From Filimonas lacunae (lineage in GTDB: Bacteria > Bacteroidota > Bacteroidia > Chitinophagales > Chitinophagaceae): 64,000 nt of DNA. Below are positions 37,247-46,280 of the stretch, one piece after another. The number at the start of each line of letters is the position of its first letter. The first letter of the stretch is position 1. The stretch spans positions 5,770,823-5,834,822 of the forward strand of contig NZ_AP017422.1 of assembly GCF_002355595.1 (NCBI RefSeq), in the 5' to 3' direction. The notes under the pieces are model-generated. The model had not been told where the DNA came from. It saw nothing but the letters and a program-made list of their open reading frames with translations, and searched no databases. The position numbers and the translations under genes were made by a program.

Positions 37247-37260
37247 TAAAAGCGCTTTTA
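37247..37260. promoter_or_regulatory. 14-bp palindrome in the adhesin leader
   Basis: TAAAAGCGCTTTTA is fully palindromic and lies 38 nt upstream of the start codon of the PKD-like adhesin. It may be an operator or a chance AT-rich palindrome. A TAnnTTTG match on the minus strand (TACTTTTG, 37322-37315) lies further upstream, which would place the palindrome in the leader. Confidence 0.35.
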
Positions 37261-37384
37261 AACGCTTTGAACAAGGCATAACATGCCCAGTTAAGTCACC
37301 AAAAAATAAGCACACAAAAGTATTAGTCGTCAATCAGACACTTTGTAGAATACGAAGCTTATAGTTGTAGTACAAAAGGGAGTT

Positions 37385-37410
37385 ATTTTGTAGTACTGGT
37401 ACTACAAAAT
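37385..37410. promoter_or_regulatory. 26-bp perfect palindrome upstream of the adhesin operon
   Basis: Arms of 12 bp (ATTTTGTAGTAC at 37385-37396 and its complement at 37399-37410) surround a TG centre. A related palindrome, TTGTAGTACAA, lies at 37365-37375. The repeated GTAGTAC core suggests two operators for the same dimeric regulator about 63 bp upstream of a candidate -7 box. Confidence 0.55.
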
Positions 37411-37532
37411 AAAAAATGTTGAAAACTTTAATACCGGAAGAAGGGAGCAAAAATAAGAAGGGGAAAACTTAGGGGAACCCCCTAGAATTTGTTAAAAAGC
37501 ATTTCACATTTATACATTATCTTCGCCTTAGC

Positions 37533-37570
37533 CAAAAAAAAGAAGGCCACTCTGTAGAAACAGACGGCCT
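37533..37570 (-). terminator. Rho-independent terminator in the divergent region
   Basis: On the minus strand AGGCC-G-TCTGT, loop TTCT, ACAGA-GT-GGCCT (37570-37544) is followed by TC and eight T residues (37541-37534). It points toward the adhesin gene but lies 325 nt before it, so it ends a separate small RNA or attenuates a long leader. Confidence 0.75.
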
Positions 37571-37695
37571 CTAACGATTGCTTGCCATATGAAAAATCTT
37601 CGAAAATATATTTGTGTCGTAAGTAGCTATTTGGGCTGCTTGAAGGCCTCTTCGATTGCTCCTTTAACGATTGCTTGTTCTATGTTTTATTTGAT
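37533..37695 (-). ncRNA. Candidate small RNA or attenuated leader
   Basis: About 160 nt upstream of the terminator on the minus strand contain the 13-mer CAAGCAATCGTTA twice (37677-37665 and 37584-37572) plus a third shortened copy (AGCAATCG, 37660-37653). Two copies are followed by GAGGCC. An inverted repeat TAGTGTA/TACACTA (37695-37717) lies near the presumed start, with a weak -7-like TACTTTTA beside it. Repeated identical unpaired segments before a strong terminator suggest an sRNA with several seeds. The 5' end is a guess. Confidence 0.4.
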
Positions 37696-37817
37696 AGTGT
37701 AAAAGTAACATACACTACAGTACCAGAAAAAACAACTTATGAGTAATTTAACCATGTCAAAAACGTGAAAAAAAACATAAAACGCAGTGGTAGTAAGCGT
37801 TTTAGGAGAATATAATT

Positions 37818-39374
37818 ATGACGCCCAACCGGTTTACAGATGCCCTTTTTCAACTCGTGCGTTCATTGGAGAAGTCGGAAAAAAGGCATTTTAAGCTATA
37901 TATCAAGAGAAGCTCGGCTAAAGAAGACCTGAAGATTGTACAGTTGTTTGACGTGTTGGATAAGTTACCCGAATACGATGAGAAACTGCTACTGAAAAAG
38001 TTGCCTTCGATTCAAAAACCCCAATTAGCCAATTTAAAAACCCACCTGTATAAGCAGTTGCTGGCCAGCCTGCGCTTATTAAAAACCACCGATAATATAG
38101 ATCTGCAATTGAGCGAACAGCTTGATTATGCGCGTGTTTTATACAATAAAGGGTTGAAGCTGCAGGGGCTTAAAATTTTAGAAAAGGCCAAGGAAACCGC
38201 CAAAGCCAACCATAAATACAACTTTCTGGCCCAGGTAATTTCGCTGGAAAAGAAAATTGAAACCCTGCACATTACCCGAAGCTCGCAGGAAAGAACAGAA
38301 TTACTTACTCAGGAAGCCCTGGAAATCAGTGGCCATATTGACCGGGTAGTACGGCTGAGTAACCTGGCTCTACTTTTATACCGCTGGTATATTAAGAATG
38401 GCCATGCACGTAATGAGCATGACGAAAAGGATATACGCGCCTTCTTTAAAGAAAACCTGCCGGCCGACACTTTAACTTATTCGGATTTTTACGTAAAACT
38501 ATACCTATATCAGAGTTATAACTGGTATGCGTTTATTCGCCAGGACTTTTTGATGTACTACCGTTACAGCAAAAAGTGGATTGACCTGTTTGAAGCGCAA
38601 CCCGAAATGATTCATGTAGAAACAGGCCACTATGTAAAAGGCATGCACAACCTGCTGAATGCCCATTTTGACCTGCGCAATTTTAAAGAATTTGAACATG
38701 CCCTGCGCCGGTTTGAGCAATATGCCGAAACCCAGCAGGCGAATGAGCACGACAACTTTCGCATTCACACCTTTATATATATACATGGCGCCAAGGTGAA
38801 CTGGCACCTGATGACTGGTACTTTTAAAGAAGGCCTGGGCATGATTCCGGACATGGAAAGGCAGATGAACGAGTATGCCCTGTACATTGACAACCACCGG
38901 ATGCTGGTGTTCAACTACAAAATAGCCACCCTGTATTTTGGTAGCGGCGATTATGACACTGCTATTGATTACCTGCAAAAGATCATGAACGGCAACGCCG
39001 ACCTGCGAATTGATTTGCAGAGCTACGCCCGTTTGTTACATATGATGGCCCACTACGAGCTGGGCAACTATGAAATAATGGAGTCGCTGATTAAATCGGT
39101 TTACCGCTACATGGCCAAAATGGAGAACATTACTGTTGTGGAGGAGGAAATGTTCCGCTTTCTGCGCCGCTCGTTCAACATCTCGCCCAAAGACTTACAG
39201 CCGGAGCTGGAAAAGCTGCTGGACAAGATTAAACACCTGGAGAAGAACAGGTTTGCTACCCGTTCTTTTGCCTACCTGGACATTATTTCGTGGATAGAGG
39301 GCAAGGTGCAGAAGAAAACCATGGGAGAAATTATTTACAATAAATACCTCAACAGCCGGCACAAGGGCAAGTAA
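37818..39374 (+). CDS. Conserved Bacteroidota helical-repeat protein, 518 residues
   Basis: No named family. It begins TPNRFTDALFQLVRSLEKSEKRHFKLY, then runs as mostly amphipathic helices with TPR-like spacing (for example LFQLVRSLEK, FEHALRRFEQYAE, SGDYDTAIDYLQKIMNG) to a Lys-rich end. There is no signal peptide or membrane segment, so it is cytoplasmic. AGGAG lies 10 nt before the ATG, an unusually clear ribosome site for this DNA. It lies between the first adhesin module and a sensor kinase on the same strand; a scaffold role is possible but unproven. Confidence 0.75.
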   Translation: MTPNRFTDALFQLVRSLEKSEKRHFKLYIKRSSAKEDLKIVQLFDVLDKLPEYDEKLLLKKLPSIQKPQLANLKTHLYKQLLASLRLLKTTDNIDLQLSEQLDYARVLYNKGLKLQGLKILEKAKETAKANHKYNFLAQVISLEKKIETLHITRSSQERTELLTQEALEISGHIDRVVRLSNLALLLYRWYIKNGHARNEHDEKDIRAFFKENLPADTLTYSDFYVKLYLYQSYNWYAFIRQDFLMYYRYSKKWIDLFEAQPEMIHVETGHYVKGMHNLLNAHFDLRNFKEFEHALRRFEQYAETQQANEHDNFRIHTFIYIHGAKVNWHLMTGTFKEGLGMIPDMERQMNEYALYIDNHRMLVFNYKIATLYFGSGDYDTAIDYLQKIMNGNADLRIDLQSYARLLHMMAHYELGNYEIMESLIKSVYRYMAKMENITVVEEEMFRFLRRSFNISPKDLQPELEKLLDKIKHLEKNRFATRSFAYLDIISWIEGKVQKKTMGEIIYNKYLNSRHKGK

Positions 39375-39438
39375 GAATATTTTACTAAATTACGGCAATA
39401 CCAGCCTGACTGTGCCGTGTGTACCTTTTTCAGGTAAG

Positions 39439-39462
39439 CACCTCTTTAGTGATAAAGGGGTG
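39439..39462 (+). other. Hairpin between the helical-repeat gene and the sensor kinase
   Basis: CACCTCTTTA, loop GTGA, TAAAGGGGTG: ten pairs counting one G-U in the plus-strand RNA. No T-run follows, so it is either a weak terminator for the upstream gene or a structure in the kinase leader, 37 nt before the kinase ATG. Confidence 0.4.
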
Positions 39463-39498
39463 TAATCATTGCTGCTATATGCCTAAAAGTTGTCAATA

Positions 39499-41505
39499 AT
39501 GAAAAAGTGTACCCGGATCTGGCATTGCGTTTTTTTTCTGTTGGCAGGTCTTCCTTCTGCAATGGCCTGGCAATCTTCCCCCTCCTATCCTGGTGCTTTA
39601 CTGGCCGATACTGCTGCTATTAACAACAGCCTGCAAAAAGCCTATGCCATTCGCGAAGCACATTCCGACAGCTCTATCCAGCTATGCAAACAGGCACTGG
39701 CCAGCGCAGAAGCCTTACACTACGAAGCGGGTATTTGTGAAGCCTACATAGGATTAAGCCGGGCGCATTTTATTGTAAACAGGAACGATGAAGCGCTGGT
39801 GTATGCCCGGAAGGCGCTACCCCATTGTACAGATGAAAGCAAAAAATACGAGCAGGAAACCAATATATACCTGGCCATGGCTTTTGTATATTACTACCAG
39901 GGCCGCTACGATTCGTGTGCCTGGTACCGGTATAAGGCGTTGAACCTGGTAGAAACACAACCTACTATCAACACCCAGGTACAGCTAACGGCTTATTCCA
40001 GTGTGCTGCAATTTTGGTTAACCGCACATAGCGATATTAAGAATGATGTGTATGTACAAAACATCATGGCCCGCATTAATCAGATTGAGAAAAAAGCAGT
40101 GGCTGCGAAAGACAGCAGCTTGTTGCTGGAGATTTATTTCCGGAAATCGGGCTATCATTCCAGTTGCAACAACATTGACTCGATGCGGTATTACAGCAAA
40201 AAAACCATCGATCTCGCCCGCCGCCTTCACTCCACTCCTTCTGTTATTACTGCCAGCCTGTTAAACCTGGCGGAAAGTTACCTGGATGAGGACAATGCAG
40301 CAGCAGGGCTGCACTACACACAGGAAGCCATTAAAGCAATACCCGACGAGAATAAAGAACAGAACCGCTTTTACATTTATGCCATGTTTGATATGGCCGA
40401 TGCCTGGTACCTGCAAAAGAAGTATACCCAGGCCATTGACCTGCTGGAAAGTTCTATTGAAAAAGCCGATACCCTGGGTATTTTTCTGATCACGGATTAC
40501 GCCCATAAAATACTAGCCAATTGCTATGAAGCAACCGGCAATTACAGCAAGGCTGCTATGCACTGGAAAACCTATGCGCAGATACGCGACAGCATGGTAA
40601 AAGAAAAGAAGATGGAGCTGGTGTATAACGTGGAAATGAAATACCGCATTGCCGATAAGGAGCGTGAGCTGGCACAAAAGGAGCTTTCCATCATCCGTAA
40701 CGAAAACCGGATTAAGATTAAAAACATCTGGATAGGCATCATATTAACTGCTACTACCCTGCTGTTGATATTGGGTTTGCTGATTAACCGCAACAATAAA
40801 CACAAGCACAAGCTACAGGGCGAAAAGATCCGTAACCTGCACCAGGAGCTGGCTATCTCCAGCCTGCAAGCCATGATTGCCGGTGAAGAAAAAGAACGCA
40901 GCCGCATAGCACGCGACCTGCACGATGGCATGGGTGGCATGCTGGCTATTATACGCACCCGCTTAAGCAGTGTGTACAGGAAGCTGGACACCACGGATAG
41001 CTATATACAAAACGAACTGGCAGAAATAATACTGTTACTGGAAGAGTCTTCTACCGAATTGCGTAAAACGGCGCATAACCTGATGCCTGAAATATTACTG
41101 CGTGAAGGCTTAATGAATGCTACCCTGCTTTTTTGTGAACGCATACGAAAAGGGTATATGCTGGAAATTAATACGGAGATATGGGGGGATACGCGGCGAC
41201 TGGCAGATGACTTTGAGCTAATGGTATACCGCATTATACAAGAGCTGGTGCATAATACCCTGAAACATGCCCGTGCCACCCAGGCGCTGGTGCAGATAGT
41301 GTATTACGCTAAAACCCTCTCTATTACCGTAGAGGATAATGGAAGCGGCATTCATGTGAACAAGCCACAACATGCAGAAGGTACAGGGTTAAAGAATATT
41401 CGGGAAAGAGTAAGCTCATTAAACGGGCAGATGGACATATCCAGTACACCGGGTAAGGGCACCAGCGTGTATATTGAACTGGAAGTGCAGGAAGTTACTG
41501 CCTAG
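39499..41505 (+). CDS. TPR sensor histidine kinase (NarL-type partner), orphan
   Basis: 668 residues from the ATG at 39499; a TTG three codons earlier is also in frame. A signal sequence (VFFLLAGLPSAMAWQ) is followed by a periplasmic TPR region (40-380), one membrane helix (IWIGIILTATTLLLILGLLI, about 412-431), then a HisKA_3 dimerisation helix with EKERSRIARDLHDGMGG (phospho-acceptor His) and an HATPase domain with VEDNGSGIH and GTGLKNIRERV. It closely resembles the kinase at 57535, pointing to duplication. No regulator follows it; the orphan regulator at 24474 is a candidate partner. Its stop overlaps the convergent GH43 gene by 11 nt. Confidence 0.92.
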   Translation: MKKCTRIWHCVFFLLAGLPSAMAWQSSPSYPGALLADTAAINNSLQKAYAIREAHSDSSIQLCKQALASAEALHYEAGICEAYIGLSRAHFIVNRNDEALVYARKALPHCTDESKKYEQETNIYLAMAFVYYYQGRYDSCAWYRYKALNLVETQPTINTQVQLTAYSSVLQFWLTAHSDIKNDVYVQNIMARINQIEKKAVAAKDSSLLLEIYFRKSGYHSSCNNIDSMRYYSKKTIDLARRLHSTPSVITASLLNLAESYLDEDNAAAGLHYTQEAIKAIPDENKEQNRFYIYAMFDMADAWYLQKKYTQAIDLLESSIEKADTLGIFLITDYAHKILANCYEATGNYSKAAMHWKTYAQIRDSMVKEKKMELVYNVEMKYRIADKERELAQKELSIIRNENRIKIKNIWIGIILTATTLLLILGLLINRNNKHKHKLQGEKIRNLHQELAISSLQAMIAGEEKERSRIARDLHDGMGGMLAIIRTRLSSVYRKLDTTDSYIQNELAEIILLLEESSTELRKTAHNLMPEILLREGLMNATLLFCERIRKGYMLEINTEIWGDTRRLADDFELMVYRIIQELVHNTLKHARATQALVQIVYYAKTLSITVEDNGSGIHVNKPQHAEGTGLKNIRERVSSLNGQMDISSTPGKGTSVYIELEVQEVTA

Positions 41506-42484
41506 TTGATGGGTTTTCTGCAACAGGCCAGCCATCCACATCCCAGCTAAGCGGCGCTATGCGTAGTTTAGACCTGCCTTTATCGGCTGCATCATAACCG
41601 TGAAAAATAAGATAGTCTTTACCATCCCAGTTACACACGGCATTATGCCCCACCCCATGCCATTGTGCATTGCCCTGTAGCACCAGCGTGCCACCACCTT
41701 GCAGCATAGGCGTGTTGTTTTTATCCAGGTAGGGGCCGGTGATTTGTGCAGAGCGGCCTACCATCATTTTGTACGTACTTTTCTCCCCACGGCAACAAAA
41801 ATCGAACGACACAAACAGGTAGTAATAGCCATTCTTTTTATAAATAAAAGGCGCTTCAATAGCGCCATTACCTGCTGCTGTATCGGCTACACATTCTCTT
41901 TTGCGGCTGGCTACTGAATACCATTGTTGCGGTTGCGACAGTTGTAAACGGCTGCTATCCAGTTTTACTAATTTAATACCATTCCAGAACGAACCAAACA
42001 CCAGCCAGGGCTGGCCTTTATCGTCTACAGAAAGGTTGGGATCTATGGCATTCCATAAATCGCGCCCCGGTATAGATTCTACTACTTTTCCATGATCGGT
42101 CCAGTGATAGTTTGCGTCGTTAGCATGTAAGGTTGGATTGGTGGCCACTCCAATACAGGAAGTGTTTTTACCAAAAGCAGATACGGAGTAATAGAGATAA
42201 TACAGGCCATTATGATACGAGATATCAGGAGCCCATATATGATTAACAAAACCCGGCACTGCCTTCACGCCCCAGGGCAATGAATCGAATACCGGGTTTT
42301 GTTTTTTCCAGTGAAGCCTGTCAGTAGAAGCCCATACACTAATGCCCTTGCCTGTGCAAAACAAGTAGTATACACTATCCTGTTTTATCATTACGGGGTC
42401 ATGCACGGGAATGAGTGTATCATTGGATTGTGCTTTACCCAGCAAGGAGATACATAATATGGCAAACAACAAAGCAGGTTTCAT
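41495..42484 (-). CDS. Glycoside hydrolase family 43, arabinanase type
   Basis: 329 residues with a signal peptide (LLFAILCISLLGKAQ). The three catalytic acids of the GH43 five-blade propeller appear in order: Asp in PVHDPVMI, Asp in IWAPDISYHNGLYYLYYSVS, and Glu in GAIEAPFIYKKNGYYYLF. GVGHNAV near the end carries the conserved His. The pattern is closest to endo-1,5-alpha-L-arabinanases, which cut the backbone of arabinan. The gene starts 4 nt after the GH51 gene, so the two act together, probably in the periplasm. No SusC/SusD pair is in the window. Confidence 0.88.
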   Translation of the reverse strand: MKPALLFAILCISLLGKAQSNDTLIPVHDPVMIKQDSVYYLFCTGKGISVWASTDRLHWKKQNPVFDSLPWGVKAVPGFVNHIWAPDISYHNGLYYLYYSVSAFGKNTSCIGVATNPTLHANDANYHWTDHGKVVESIPGRDLWNAIDPNLSVDDKGQPWLVFGSFWNGIKLVKLDSSRLQLSQPQQWYSVASRKRECVADTAAGNGAIEAPFIYKKNGYYYLFVSFDFCCRGEKSTYKMMVGRSAQITGPYLDKNNTPMLQGGGTLVLQGNAQWHGVGHNAVCNWDGKDYLIFHGYDAADKGRSKLRIAPLSWDVDGWPVAENPSTRQ

Positions 42485-42488
42485 ATAG

Positions 42489-44462
42489 CTATTGCATTTT
42501 TACTTTGATAATAGTAAAAGAATAGGGAGCCAGTGTAGTAGCCACCTTTTTGTTTTTTACAGCAACAGTTGCGTATTGCGGCGCTATTTTATCAGGCGTT
42601 TCCAAACTGTTCACATCATTTAAATCGCCCTTTACTACAATGCTCTCAGCTACAGTGGCCACACTTTTAATGCCCTCTAATTGCAACACCGGATTTTGTG
42701 GTTTTGCAGACACGTTGGCTATTTTAAAGATCACTTCTTTTGTTTTTTCATCTATACAGGCCGAAGCATAGATACTATCCTGCCCTGCAATCGCTTTGCC
42801 ATCCCAGGTAAGTGGCAGCACCTTGGTGCCTTTATTCAATGAAAACAGCTTTTGCACATGATAATCAGCGGTACCATATACCCCCAGGCTGTTTACCCAA
42901 ATAAGGTCGGGCGCCCACTGCCAGGCATCGGTGTTGGCAAACAAGGGAGCGTAAGAAGCCATATTCACCACAGCCGCATTTCTTTCCAAACCGGTCATGA
43001 AAGCAGCTTCGGCCAATGCGGCGCGCCAGTTGTTTACGTTAATGCCTGCATTGCTGCCTATGCCCTTGCTATGTGCGGCATACTCACCGGCAAACACTTT
43101 AGAACCGTTTCTGTCGTAACTATCGTAACGGCTGGCATTGGCTAAAAACCATTCCGGTGCACGATAGTAATGTTCATCAATAATATCTGCATTCATGCTA
43201 CGCAGCTCTTTGTTGAGGTAAGCAAAGCGGTCTTTATCCGGATCGGTGCCAGAGCTGTTCACTATTTTAAAATCGGAATACTTTTCTTTAATGGCTTTGG
43301 TAAACACTTTCAAACGCTCAATATATTGCGGCCCCCAGTTTTCATTACCTACGCCCATCATTTTCAGGTGAAAAGGTTTAGGATGTCCCATAGACGCACG
43401 CACCTTACCCCATTGTGTGGTAACATCACCATTGGCAAACTCAATTAAATCCAGCGCATCCTGTACATAAGGTTGCAGATCTTCCATCGGCACCAGTTCG
43501 GCCGTGTTAAACTGACAGGCCATGCCGCAGTTAAGAATAGGCAATGGCTCGGCGCCAATGTCTTCTGCCAGCTGGAAATATTCAAAAAAGCCCAGGCCAA
43601 AGGTTTGAAAATAATCGGATGCAGAACGGTGCGGGAACTCTACGTTCCAGCGGTTGATCATCAACTGACGCTCTTCTACCGGGCCAATCGTTTTTTTCCA
43701 CTGGTAACGGTTAGACAGGTCAAAGCCTTCTACAATACAGCCGCCTGGAAAACGGATAAAACCTGGTTTCATATCCGCCAGCAGCTGCACCATATCACCA
43801 CGCATGCCGCCCGGTCTGTTTTTCCAGGTATCGCCTGGGAATAAAGAGATCATATCCACATCGATAGTACCTGTACCCTCCAGCCATATATTCAGTTTAC
43901 CTTTTACTGCCGTATCGGTAGCCTGGAACGAAACGGCCTGTTTATGCCATTGGTTATCACCATCTGCCGGCTTTACTACGGTGCTGCCTATTACTTCTCC
44001 TTTGCTGTTTTGCAGAGCTATATGCAGGGTAATGCCGGTAGCAGGCTGACGATATTGAAAAGAAAGATCGTAACGCAGGCCTTTTTTAACGCCCATGCCA
44101 CGAAAACCTTCATTGGTTAATTCCAGGTCGCCCTGTGCTGCATTGCGGGCAGTCAAATGCAGGTAACGCGGATTGTTGGTTTGCTCTTTACGATGTAAGA
44201 CAAGCAGATCGCCTTCCTGTTTGCGTTTAGTGGCCCAGCCCATCAGCGGCTTGGAAAACTCGAACGAGCGGTTTTTCACCATTTCTGCATATATGCCACC
44301 ATCTGCACCAAAGTTGATATCTTCAAAAAACACGCCCCACATAGTAGGCTGTATAGCCACTACCGGTTCGTTCACCTTTACAGTAAATGTTTTTTGCGCC
44401 TGGCTATGGGAAGCATACAAACCCGCCAGCAGGGATAAGGATAGGAAATTAAATTTTCGCAT
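42489..44462 (-). CDS. abfA: Alpha-L-arabinofuranosidase, GH51
   Basis: 657 residues: signal peptide to SQAQ, PTMWGVFFEDINFGADGGIYAEM, then an inserted carbohydrate-binding-like beta domain (about 60-210). The (beta/alpha)8 barrel has MGVGNENWGPQY with the acid/base Glu, and KVFAGEYAAHS with the probable nucleophile Glu. A C-terminal beta-sandwich ends the protein. It releases terminal arabinofuranose from arabinan or arabinoxylan, complementing the GH43 gene downstream. It is the first gene of this two-gene operon. Confidence 0.92.
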   Translation of the reverse strand: MRKFNFLSLSLLAGLYASHSQAQKTFTVKVNEPVVAIQPTMWGVFFEDINFGADGGIYAEMVKNRSFEFSKPLMGWATKRKQEGDLLVLHRKEQTNNPRYLHLTARNAAQGDLELTNEGFRGMGVKKGLRYDLSFQYRQPATGITLHIALQNSKGEVIGSTVVKPADGDNQWHKQAVSFQATDTAVKGKLNIWLEGTGTIDVDMISLFPGDTWKNRPGGMRGDMVQLLADMKPGFIRFPGGCIVEGFDLSNRYQWKKTIGPVEERQLMINRWNVEFPHRSASDYFQTFGLGFFEYFQLAEDIGAEPLPILNCGMACQFNTAELVPMEDLQPYVQDALDLIEFANGDVTTQWGKVRASMGHPKPFHLKMMGVGNENWGPQYIERLKVFTKAIKEKYSDFKIVNSSGTDPDKDRFAYLNKELRSMNADIIDEHYYRAPEWFLANASRYDSYDRNGSKVFAGEYAAHSKGIGSNAGINVNNWRAALAEAAFMTGLERNAAVVNMASYAPLFANTDAWQWAPDLIWVNSLGVYGTADYHVQKLFSLNKGTKVLPLTWDGKAIAGQDSIYASACIDEKTKEVIFKIANVSAKPQNPVLQLEGIKSVATVAESIVVKGDLNDVNSLETPDKIAPQYATVAVKNKKVATTLAPYSFTIIKVKMQ

Positions 44463-44622
44463 AAATTTTCAAATGCATTTAGGCAATGAAGACGCCTAAA
44501 TTAGACAATTCCCGTAATTGTCAGAAAAACATTTATTCGCTGAAAATTGACCATTTGGTCACCTATTTTTCCTGGTGGCTGTCGTGCTTTTGCCGTAGGT
44601 TTGCTGCAACATTTACTCCAGT

Positions 44623-45054
44623 ATGAAAAAGTTAGCAGGCACGGCCACCTTTGTGTTCTCTTTTATAATGGGATCATTTGCCCAGACTAAAAAACCAGCA
44701 GCCACCACTAACACACAGGGCGTTGCAGAACGTGGCAAAGTAGTATATACCACCTACTGCCAATCGTGCCATCAGCCCAACGGCGGCGGAGTACCTAACC
44801 TCAACCCACCTTTAAGCAATACCTCTTATGTATTAGGCGATAAAACAAAACTCATCAGCATTCTGCTGAAAGGGATGAACGAGGAAGTGGAGATTTCGGG
44901 CAACTATTTCTCGAATACTATGCCGGCACAAAACTTTTTAAAAGACCAGGAAATAGCAGACGTGCTTACTTATATACGCAGCAATTTTGGCAACAAGGCC
45001 ACTGCAGTTTCTGCTACAGAAGTAAAAACGGTGCGTAAAAAGGTGATTAAATAA
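44623..45054 (+). CDS. Class I c-type cytochrome
   Basis: 143 residues: signal peptide ending SFAQ, haem site CQSCH at about residues 47-51, and the distal Met in SNTMPAQNF. The mature part is a single small haem domain as found in soluble or membrane-attached electron carriers of the periplasm. QPNGGGVPNLNPPL is typical of the SoxX/alcohol-dehydrogenase-associated group. A short basic tail follows. It is transcribed alone, divergent from GH51, and its stop overlaps that of the convergent monooxygenase by 8 nt. Confidence 0.9.
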   Translation: MKKLAGTATFVFSFIMGSFAQTKKPAATTNTQGVAERGKVVYTTYCQSCHQPNGGGVPNLNPPLSNTSYVLGDKTKLISILLKGMNEEVEISGNYFSNTMPAQNFLKDQEIADVLTYIRSNFGNKATAVSATEVKTVRKKVIK

Positions 45055-46180
45055 CCTCGGCACTCATCAGGCTTTTATAGCCGGTATGCAACACCGGGGC
45101 GTATATCTTTTTAAACAGGAATGCCGGTGTTAAACGTGTACCCATGATCATCGCTTTATCCAGCATTCTATTGGGCTGGTGCATCAACTTACCCAGGTAC
45201 CAGCTTTGCTGCACAATTCTATTTACTTTCTCTTCCCTTAATTGCTGGTATTGCGAGAAGATGCTATCAAAAGAACCGCCTATATGCTGCTGCATTAAAC
45301 GGCTTAATACAAATGCATCTTCTATGGCCAGGCAGGCACCATTTGCCAGGTTGGGCGTAGCAGGATGAATAGCATCGCCCATCAGCACAGTGTTATCCTG
45401 GAACCATGGAACTCTTCGGTCAGACGGTTTTATGTCCTGCAAATAATTACAATAGATATTATCTGTAGCATGAATGATCATGTTCACCACCGGGTGATAG
45501 TGGCTAAACAATTTCATCAGCATTTGCCGTGCAGCGGCAGAAGGTACAATCACTTTATCAGTACTGCCTTCAGTTATCGCATACCAGCTATAATGGTTAC
45601 CCCGTATATGCACAATGGCAAAACGCATGTTACCTCCAATGATATCGAAATACGACTGCTTAAATTCTTCCGGTAATGGCATACAGGCTATACCCCGCCA
45701 CAATACCTGGCCGCTGCTGCGAATGGGAATACCACTGTACATTCTGCCACGGATAGCAGAGTGTATGCCATCGGCCCCTATAATAATTTCATTGCTACCT
45801 ACGGTATGTGAAAGCGGGAAACGCGTATTGAGCTTCAGATTACTTTTATCAAGATGTCTGTATAGCAACTGGTGAAACTGTTTGCGGTTGATGCTTAATG
45901 CGGGCGCATGTAATGCAAACTCCTTTACGGGTTCCAGTTGTTTATCGGCAAAACGAAAATGCAATATATCGTCTCCTAACAGACGGGTAGATGCTAATAA
46001 CCCCAGCTTGTCTAGAATAGGAAATACGTTACTGCTTAATCCCAGCCCCACTTCGTTATAAGAAATATCCGGCGACTGCTCGTACAAAGTAAACGCAACT
46101 CCCTGCTGTTGCAGGCACAAAGCCATAAACAACCCGGCAATACCCGCACCGGCAATATGAACGTGATGAATCATCGGCAT
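45047..46180 (-). CDS. FAD-dependent monooxygenase, PHBH/UbiH-like
   Basis: 377 residues from Met at 46178-46180; an upstream extension of 24 codons rich in Phe is unlikely to be translated. HIAGAGIAGLFMALCLQQQG is the FAD dinucleotide fold, IIGADGIHSAIRGRM the DG motif, and VLMGDAIHPATPNLANGACLAIEDA the GD motif. Such enzymes hydroxylate or epoxidise aromatic rings, ubiquinone precursors or antibiotics using NAD(P)H and O2; several confer drug inactivation. Nothing nearby fixes the substrate. The two upstream T-rich tracts give no clear promoter. Confidence 0.88.
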   Translation of the reverse strand: MPMIHHVHIAGAGIAGLFMALCLQQQGVAFTLYEQSPDISYNEVGLGLSSNVFPILDKLGLLASTRLLGDDILHFRFADKQLEPVKEFALHAPALSINRKQFHQLLYRHLDKSNLKLNTRFPLSHTVGSNEIIIGADGIHSAIRGRMYSGIPIRSSGQVLWRGIACMPLPEEFKQSYFDIIGGNMRFAIVHIRGNHYSWYAITEGSTDKVIVPSAAARQMLMKLFSHYHPVVNMIIHATDNIYCNYLQDIKPSDRRVPWFQDNTVLMGDAIHPATPNLANGACLAIEDAFVLSRLMQQHIGGSFDSIFSQYQQLREEKVNRIVQQSWYLGKLMHQPNRMLDKAMIMGTRLTPAFLFKKIYAPVLHTGYKSLMSAEVI

Positions 46181-46280
46181 AGCGAAAAAGAAAAAGGTAA
46201 AGAAAAATCCCGGCGTATAGACATACACCGGTCGTACACATGAGAAAAACAAATATTATTTATAGTTTCTACTTTCATCA

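Noticed and set aside
37740-37817. Short frames upstream of the helical-repeat gene.
   Set aside because: They are broken by stops and lie in the leader; AGGAG before 37818 fixes the start.
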